DNA of 13,247 nt from an uncultured Actinomyces sp. (GTDB taxonomy: Bacteria > Actinomycetota > Actinomycetes > Actinomycetales > Actinomycetaceae): contig CAJZDJ010000056.1 in assembly GCA_915063485.1 (NCBI GenBank), positions 1 through 13,247 of the forward strand. The letters run 5' to 3'. Below the pieces are notes generated by a model that saw only the letters and a program-made list of their open reading frames with translations, was not told where the DNA came from and searched no databases. The position numbers were made by a program, and so were the translations under genes. Shown here in pieces: positions 8,714-13,247 of the stretch; positions within the stretch are counted from its first letter, which is position 1; each line of letters begins with the position of its first letter.

Positions 8714-10210
8714 ATGAGCGATAAGCTAATGGATTTCGACGAGGCCGTTGAGCGTTTCGATCCGGTTTTGGGCCTCGAAGTGCACGTCGAGCTGGGTACT
8801 GCCACCAAGATGTTCGACGCTGCCCCCAACCAGTTTGGGGCCACCCCTAACTCGCTAACCACCCCCACTTCGGTGGGTCTACCTGGCGCCTTGCCGGTGG
8901 TTAACGCCAAGGGCGTGGAGTACGCCATCCGTATCGGTTTGGCCCTGAACTGCTCAATTGCTGAGTCTTGCCGCTTTGCCCGCAAGAACTACTTCTACCC
9001 GGACCTGGCTAAGGACTTTCAGACTTCCCAGTTTGATGAGCCCATCGCCTATGACGGCTATCTGGATGTGGAACTAGAAGACGGCGAAATTTTCCGCGTG
9101 CCCATTGAGCGCGCCCACATGGAAGAAGATGCCGGTAAGAACACCCACATTGGTGGCGCTGACGGGCGTATCGAGGGTGCAGAATACTCTCTAGTGGACT
9201 ACAACCGCGCTGGTGTGCCGCTGGTGGAGATCGTGACTCGCCCCATTGAGGGGGCCGGTAAACGTGCCCCTGAGGTGGCCGCCGCCTATGTGCGCACCCT
9301 GCGTGACATTTTCCGTGCCATCGGGGTTTCTGAGGCCCGCATGGAGCGCGGTAACGTGCGTGCAGACGTGAACGTATCGCTGCGTGAGACACCTGATTCG
9401 CCGCTGGGTATCCGCACCGAAACCAAGAACGTCAACACCTTCCGCTCTATTGAGCAGCACATTCGCTACGAGATTCAGCGTCAGGCCGCGATTTTGGCTG
9501 ACGGTGGCGAGATCGTGCAGGAGACTCGCCACGGCCAGGCTGACGGTACTACCGCCCCCGGCCGGGTTAAGTCCGACGCCGACGACTACCGTTACTTCCC
9601 TGAGCCTGACCTGGTGCCTGTAGCTCCTAGCCGCCAGTGGGTGCAGGAGATTGCTGCCTCGCTACCGGAGATGCCGGCCGCTAAGCGCCGTCGTCTAAAG
9701 GAAGCCTGGGGACTAAGCGATGAAGAGATGCGCGATGTGGTCAACGCTGAGGCCCTGGATCTGATTGAGGCTACCGCCCTGGCTGGTACTAGCGGCCAGG
9801 CTGCCCGTAAGTGGTGGATGGGTGAGCTGGCCCGTTACGCCAAGGAGCAGGAGCAGGCACTTACTGAGCTGGCGGTTACGCCCGCCCAGATTGCGGCTTT
9901 GCAGCAGATGGTCGACGACGGCGAGCTGACTGATAAGCTGGCCCGTCAGGTGCTTTCTGGGGTGCTCGCTGGTGAAGGTGACCCGGCTGAGGTTGCCGCT
10001 AAGCGTGGCCTGAAGGTAGTTAGCGACGACGGCGCCCTGCTGGAAGCTGTGGATGCAGCCCTGGCGGCTCAGCCCGACGTAGCCGACAAGATTCGCGCCG
10101 GTAAGGTAGCTGCCGCCGGCGCAATTGTGGGCGCAGTGATGAAGGCTACGCGCGGACAAGCTGACGCTAAGCGTGTCCGCGAGTTGATCATGGAGCGCGT
10201 ACAGGGCTAA
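8714..10210 (+). CDS. gatB: Aspartyl/glutamyl-tRNA amidotransferase subunit B
   Basis: GatB holds the kinase/transamidase site: it phosphorylates the tRNA-bound Glu or Asp and receives ammonia channelled from GatA. The 498-residue product shows the cradle-domain landmarks GLEVHVEL (residues 20-27), [13 protein letters not shown] and [15 protein letters not shown], followed by a helical linker and the C-terminal YqeY-like tail (about 350-498, ending with [15 protein letters not shown]) that recognises tRNA. GGAAG at 8705-8709 precedes the ATG by 4 nt. Presence of GatCAB implies that the cell lacks GlnRS, AsnRS or both; nothing in the window tells which. A long hairpin follows 32 bp after the stop. 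Confidence 0.97.
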   Translation: MSDKLMDFDEAVERFDPVLGLEVHVELGTATKMFDAAPNQFGATPNSLTTPTSVGLPGALPVVNAKGVEYAIRIGLALNCSIAESCRFARKNYFYPDLAKDFQTSQFDEPIAYDGYLDVELEDGEIFRVPIERAHMEEDAGKNTHIGGADGRIEGAEYSLVDYNRAGVPLVEIVTRPIEGAGKRAPEVAAAYVRTLRDIFRAIGVSEARMERGNVRADVNVSLRETPDSPLGIRTETKNVNTFRSIEQHIRYEIQRQAAILADGGEIVQETRHGQADGTTAPGRVKSDADDYRYFPEPDLVPVAPSRQWVQEIAASLPEMPAAKRRRLKEAWGLSDEEMRDVVNAEALDLIEATALAGTSGQAARKWWMGELARYAKEQEQALTELAVTPAQIAALQQMVDDGELTDKLARQVLSGVLAGEGDPAEVAAKRGLKVVSDDGALLEAVDAALAAQPDVADKIRAGKVAAAGAIVGAVMKATRGQADAKRVRELIMERVQG

Positions 10211-10242
10211 ACGAAACTGGCTAGATTACAAGCCAAAATAAC

Positions 10243-10276
10243 GTAGGGGGCGTGGCCATGCGGCCACGTCCCCTAC
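10243..10276 (+). terminator. 15-bp hairpin ending the gatCAB operon
   Basis: Arms 10243-10257 and 10262-10276 pair over 15 positions with a single G-T wobble and a 4-nt loop (ATGC). It is very stable but not followed by a T-tract (TGCTTAGTAAAG), a form common in actinobacteria. Its position directly after gatB and before the malic enzyme promoter supports termination. Confidence 0.75.
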
Positions 10277-10302
10277 TGCTTAGTAAAGACAAATAGTTAA
10301 AA

Positions 10303-10317
10303 TTGTAAAGATTACAA
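10303..10317. promoter_or_regulatory. Palindrome TTGTAA-AGA-TTACAA, candidate operator upstream of malic enzyme
   Basis: A perfect 6-bp inverted repeat with a 3-nt spacer sits in an AT-rich stretch (10288-10320) that contrasts with its surroundings. It lies about 125 bp upstream of the malic enzyme start, upstream of the candidate core promoter, so an activator or repressor site is possible. The regulator is unknown. Confidence 0.35.
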
Positions 10318-10349
10318 ACAAGCCGGGCGTTTATTGTGGGAAACCTCGC

Positions 10350-10384
10350 TGCACATCGCGTATTTAGTCGGACACAATAGTGTC
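10350..10384 (+). promoter_or_regulatory. Candidate malic enzyme promoter with GACAC-AATA-GTGTC palindrome
   Basis: TGCACA (10350-10355) and CACAAT (10373-10378) are 17 nt apart and match the consensus at 4 of 6 bases each. The -10 overlaps a perfect 5-bp inverted repeat, GACAC (10371-10375) / GTGTC (10380-10384). TAGTGT (10378-10383) is an alternative -10. Both readings are weak without transcription-start data. Confidence 0.3.
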
Positions 10385-10385
10385 A

Positions 10386-10427
10386 ATGAACGGCATACAG
10401 GCTCTAGCCGCCGCCGTCGTTTTGTGA
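10386..10427 (+). other. Possible 13-codon leader ORF upstream of malic enzyme
   Basis: An ATG 7 nt after the candidate -10 CACAAT opens a 13-residue frame (MNGIQALAAAVVL) that stops with TGA at 10425-10427. The stop touches the malic enzyme Shine-Dalgarno GAAAGGA (10426-10432). It has no ribosome site of its own, so it would be read only from a leaderless transcript. It could equally be chance. Confidence 0.2.
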
Positions 10428-10440
10428 AAGGACTACAAAA

Positions 10441-11820
10441 ATGGCACAGCCCAGCCCTAGCTACACCGTAGCTCTGCGACTACAGGTACCGCGCAGCCAG
10501 GCTTCGGTAGCGCAGTTGGTTGACACTGCGGCTTCCACCGGTGCCATCGTCACCGGTGTTGACGTGGATGACCCCAGTGGTGAAAAGGTCGTAATCGACC
10601 TCACCATGGATCTGCGCGATTCCAACCACCGCCTTGAAGTAATTGATCTGCTAAAGAACCTGCCCGGAGTGGAAGTTGAGAACGTAGGCGACTCCACCTT
10701 CCTGGCCCACATCGGCGGCAAGATTGAAATCGCCGCACGTACCCCCATTCGTAACCGTCGTGACCTCTCTCGTGTCTACACCCCTGGTGTGGCCCGCGTT
10801 TGCAAGGCTATCTACGACACCCCCTCCAAGGCCCGTAAGCTGACCATCAAGCGCAACACTGTTGCCGTGGTTACCGACGGTACCGCCGTACTAGGTCTAG
10901 GTGACATCGGCCCGGCCGCCGCCATGCCGGTAATGGAAGGTAAGGCCGTACTGTTCAAGCAGTTCGGTGGGGTTGATGCTTGGCCGGTGGCCCTGGACAC
11001 CAAGGATCCCGACGAGATCGTGGCGATCGTTAAGGCCCTAGCCCCCGCCTACGGTGGCATTAACCTGGAAGACATCGCTGCCCCCAAGTGCTTCGACATT
11101 GAGGCCCGTTTGCGTGAAGAGCTGGACATTCCGGTCTTCCACGACGACCAGCACGGCACCGCCATTGTTACCCTAGCCGCCCTGATCAACGCCCTGAAGG
11201 TAGTTGGCAAGAACATCGAGGATGTACGTATTGTGCTTTCCGGTGTGGGTGCGGCTGGTTCTGCTATCGCCAAGCTGCTGATGGCTCACGGTGCTCGCGA
11301 CATTGTTGGTTACGGTCGCGACGGCGCCCTCAACGGTGACAACACCGAGGGTATGAACGAGCACCGTCGTTGGTTGGCGGAGCACACCAACCCCCGCCAC
11401 GTCACCGGCAGCCTGAAGGAAGGCCTCAAGGGCGCTGACGTGTTCATTGGTGTTTCCTCCGGTAACCTGCTGGAGCCTGAAGACCTAGCGGTTATGAACG
11501 AGGGCGCCATTGTGTTCGCCATGGCTAACCCCACCCCCGAGGTGGACCCGATTGCCGCCACCAAGTACGCCGCTGTAGTAGCTACTGGTCGTAGCGACTA
11601 CCCCAACCAGATCAACAACGTGCTGGCCTTCCCGGGCCTGTTCCGTGGTCTGTTGGACACCGGTATCACCGACATCTCCACTGAGTTGCTGCGTGCTGCT
11701 GCCACCGGTATTGCTTCGGTAGTTTCTGAGCGCGAGCTCAGCCCGGTTTACATCATTCCAGGTGCCTTTGACACTCGCGTTGCCGACGCCGTAGCTGACG
11801 CTGTGCGTGACATCGCCTGA
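10441..11820 (+). CDS. Malic enzyme (oxaloacetate-decarboxylating malate dehydrogenase) with N-terminal ACT domain
   Basis: The enzyme oxidatively decarboxylates L-malate to pyruvate and CO2 with reduction of NAD(P)+, a soluble cytoplasmic reaction linking C4 acids to pyruvate. The 459-residue product has an N-terminal ACT-like regulatory domain (about 7-90), then the malic domain with SRVYTPG (catalytic Tyr113), GKAVLFK (catalytic Lys168), NLEDI (metal ligands Glu210, Asp211) and FHDDQHGTA (Asp235/Asp236). A Rossmann NAD-binding domain starts with [11 protein letters not shown] (about 267-277). It is the short bacterial form without the C-terminal phosphotransacetylase-like domain. Cofactor preference cannot be decided safely from sequence; NAD+ is my guess. 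The Shine-Dalgarno GAAAGGA (10426-10432) is 8 nt from the ATG. It is a monocistronic unit between two strong hairpins, and the ACT domain suggests allosteric control by a small ligand, perhaps an amino acid. Confidence 0.95.
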   Translation: MAQPSPSYTVALRLQVPRSQASVAQLVDTAASTGAIVTGVDVDDPSGEKVVIDLTMDLRDSNHRLEVIDLLKNLPGVEVENVGDSTFLAHIGGKIEIAARTPIRNRRDLSRVYTPGVARVCKAIYDTPSKARKLTIKRNTVAVVTDGTAVLGLGDIGPAAAMPVMEGKAVLFKQFGGVDAWPVALDTKDPDEIVAIVKALAPAYGGINLEDIAAPKCFDIEARLREELDIPVFHDDQHGTAIVTLAALINALKVVGKNIEDVRIVLSGVGAAGSAIAKLLMAHGARDIVGYGRDGALNGDNTEGMNEHRRWLAEHTNPRHVTGSLKEGLKGADVFIGVSSGNLLEPEDLAVMNEGAIVFAMANPTPEVDPIAATKYAAVVATGRSDYPNQINNVLAFPGLFRGLLDTGITDISTELLRAAATGIASVVSERELSPVYIIPGAFDTRVADAVADAVRDIA

Positions 11821-11862
11821 TTTGTCTCTAGCGTTTGCCTGAGTTTTGCTTGGCTAAGCGTG

Positions 11863-11892
11863 GCGGGGCCGCCCCATTGTGGGCGGCCCCGC
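11863..11892 (+). terminator. Rho-independent terminator of malic enzyme gene
   Basis: GCGGGGCCGCCC (11863-11874) and GGGCGGCCCCGC (11881-11892) form a perfect 12-bp stem with a 6-nt loop, followed by ATTTGCTTTCT. It starts 42 bp after the stop codon. Confidence 0.88.
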
Positions 11893-12030
11893 ATTTGCTT
11901 TCTGGCTAGGCCCTGCCGCGTGTTATCACGCGCTAAGCGGCCCCCAGTCAATAGCTCAGAGCGGTGTTTCAGATGTGCTTTAAGGTGGCACCGCGTTTGC
12001 TTTCTGACGAGCTAGGCCCTGCCGTTTGTT
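11891..12030 (+). repeat. Imperfect direct repeat between malic enzyme and the rrn promoters
   Basis: Copy 1 (11891-11924) and copy 2 (11993-12030) share GC(A/G)TTTGCTTTCTG, then GCTAGGCCCTGCCG; copy 2 has four extra bases (ACGA) between the two blocks. Copy 1 begins inside the terminator's right arm. A perfect 6-bp hairpin CGCGTG-TTAT-CACGCG (11917-11932) overlaps the end of copy 1. No gene is seen here; it looks like a local duplication of terminator-downstream sequence. Confidence 0.6.
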
Positions 12031-12076
12031 TCTGACTAGCGGGTTGAAAGTGTGTTGTGGTGCACGTGGTTTTGGG

Positions 12077-12107
12077 TTGACGGGTTGGGTGTGTGTGGGG
12101 CTAAGAT
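12077..12107 (+). promoter_or_regulatory. rrn promoter P1 candidate
   Basis: TTGACG (12077-12082) and TAAGAT (12102-12107) are separated by 19 nt. The -35 region, GGGTTGACGGGTTGGG, closely resembles the same region of the second promoter downstream. It lies about 355 bp upstream of the 16S gene, as expected for rrn P1. Confidence 0.6.
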
Positions 12108-12222
12108 AGTTCCCGCTGCCGCAAGGGGCTGGTGATTTAAAGCTGGTTCTGGTTGGTGGCGATCGGGATCTTTTCTTCTCATGGTTTTTGAACTGTTGTT
12201 GCCTGGTTCACGTTGGATCGGG

Positions 12223-12252
12223 TTGACAGGTTAGGGATCGTGGTTGTAGGAT
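12223..12252 (+). promoter_or_regulatory. rrn promoter P2 candidate
   Basis: A perfect -35 TTGACA (12223-12228) is followed after 18 nt by TAGGAT (12247-12252). The surroundings GGGTTGACAGGTTAGG match the upstream promoter at most positions, suggesting tandem duplicated rrn promoters. The start would be near 12259, about 200 nt before the mature 16S end. Confidence 0.65.
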
Positions 12253-12460
12253 TCTCTGGTGCTTTGAGGAAAGCGTGCGGGCCTTGTTGGTTTGTGGGTT
12301 TTTCTTGTGGGTGTGTTGTTTGAGAACTCGATAGTGTGTCAAGTTTTTTATGTCTTGAATTCTTCTCCAACGAATGTGTTGTTTGTTGGGGGGTTTTTCT
12401 TGTTGATTTCTTTGTCAACTAATGTTTTTTTGAGCTAGTTGTTTTCTGGTTCTTCATGTT
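12253..12460 (+). promoter_or_regulatory. rrn leader with boxA-like antitermination element
   Basis: The T/G-rich leader contains TTTGAGAACTCGATAGTG within 12314-12338, the conserved element found in actinobacterial rRNA leaders and associated with antitermination and processing. Small stems follow: CCAAC/GTTGG (12367-12371 with 12385-12389) and GTTGA/TCAAC (12402-12406 with 12415-12419). The 3' partner of the RNase III stem would lie beyond the window. No protein gene is present. Confidence 0.7.

Positions 12461-13247
<787 letters not shown>

Noticed and set aside
11748..12418. Minus-strand frames around the malic enzyme terminator and rrn leader
   Set aside because: They run across a terminator, the promoters and the T-rich leader; product is low-complexity Lys/Thr/Asn sequence without family features.

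Overview
The window looks like chromosomal DNA of a moderately GC-rich Gram-positive actinobacterium, most likely in or near the Actinomycetaceae. The evidence is the 5' part of a 16S rRNA gene with actinobacterial features, a gatC-gatA-gatB operon, an actinobacterial-type insertion in LigA, a positively charged signal-anchor L,D-transpeptidase, and an rrn leader carrying the TTTGAGAACTCGATAGTG-type element. I do not assign a genus.

Left part (1-2569, minus strand): a large gene that runs off the left edge. It encodes a membrane-anchored FHA / FtsK-SpoIIIE protein with at least two ATPase domains, resembling the EssC/EccC motor of type VII secretion. The first ATPase domain has intact Walker motifs; the second has a Lys-to-Arg P-loop. 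It is transcribed divergently from ligA (2656-4947, plus strand), the NAD-dependent DNA ligase. After ligA comes about 170 bp of GC-rich spacer with degenerate repeats, then a convergent gene (5164-6633, minus strand) for an L,D-transpeptidase with a clear intrinsic terminator.

Middle part: a 260-bp divergent regulatory region (6634-6896) contains two perfect 8-bp inverted repeats on the transpeptidase side. One looks like an operator over the promoter, the other like a 5'-UTR hairpin. On the other side the gatCAB operon (6897-10210) begins. It encodes the tRNA-dependent amidotransferase that converts Glu-tRNA(Gln) or Asp-tRNA(Asn) to the amidated forms, and ends in a 15-bp hairpin. A separate transcription unit (10441-11820) encodes a short malic enzyme with an N-terminal ACT domain, preceded by two small palindromes and a possible leader ORF and followed by a strong terminator.

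Right part: 11893-12460 has no protein gene. It holds a direct repeat, two tandem sigma-70-like rrn promoters and the rrn leader with a boxA-like element. The 16S rRNA gene starts near 12461 and is cut by the window edge at about E. coli position 790.

Most of the window is ordinary housekeeping. The parts deserving a second look are the FHA-tandem ATPase motor gene, whose likely partners would lie left of base 1, and the regulatory structure in the two non-coding regions at 6634-6896 and 10277-10440. I see no clearly undescribed system in what is shown.
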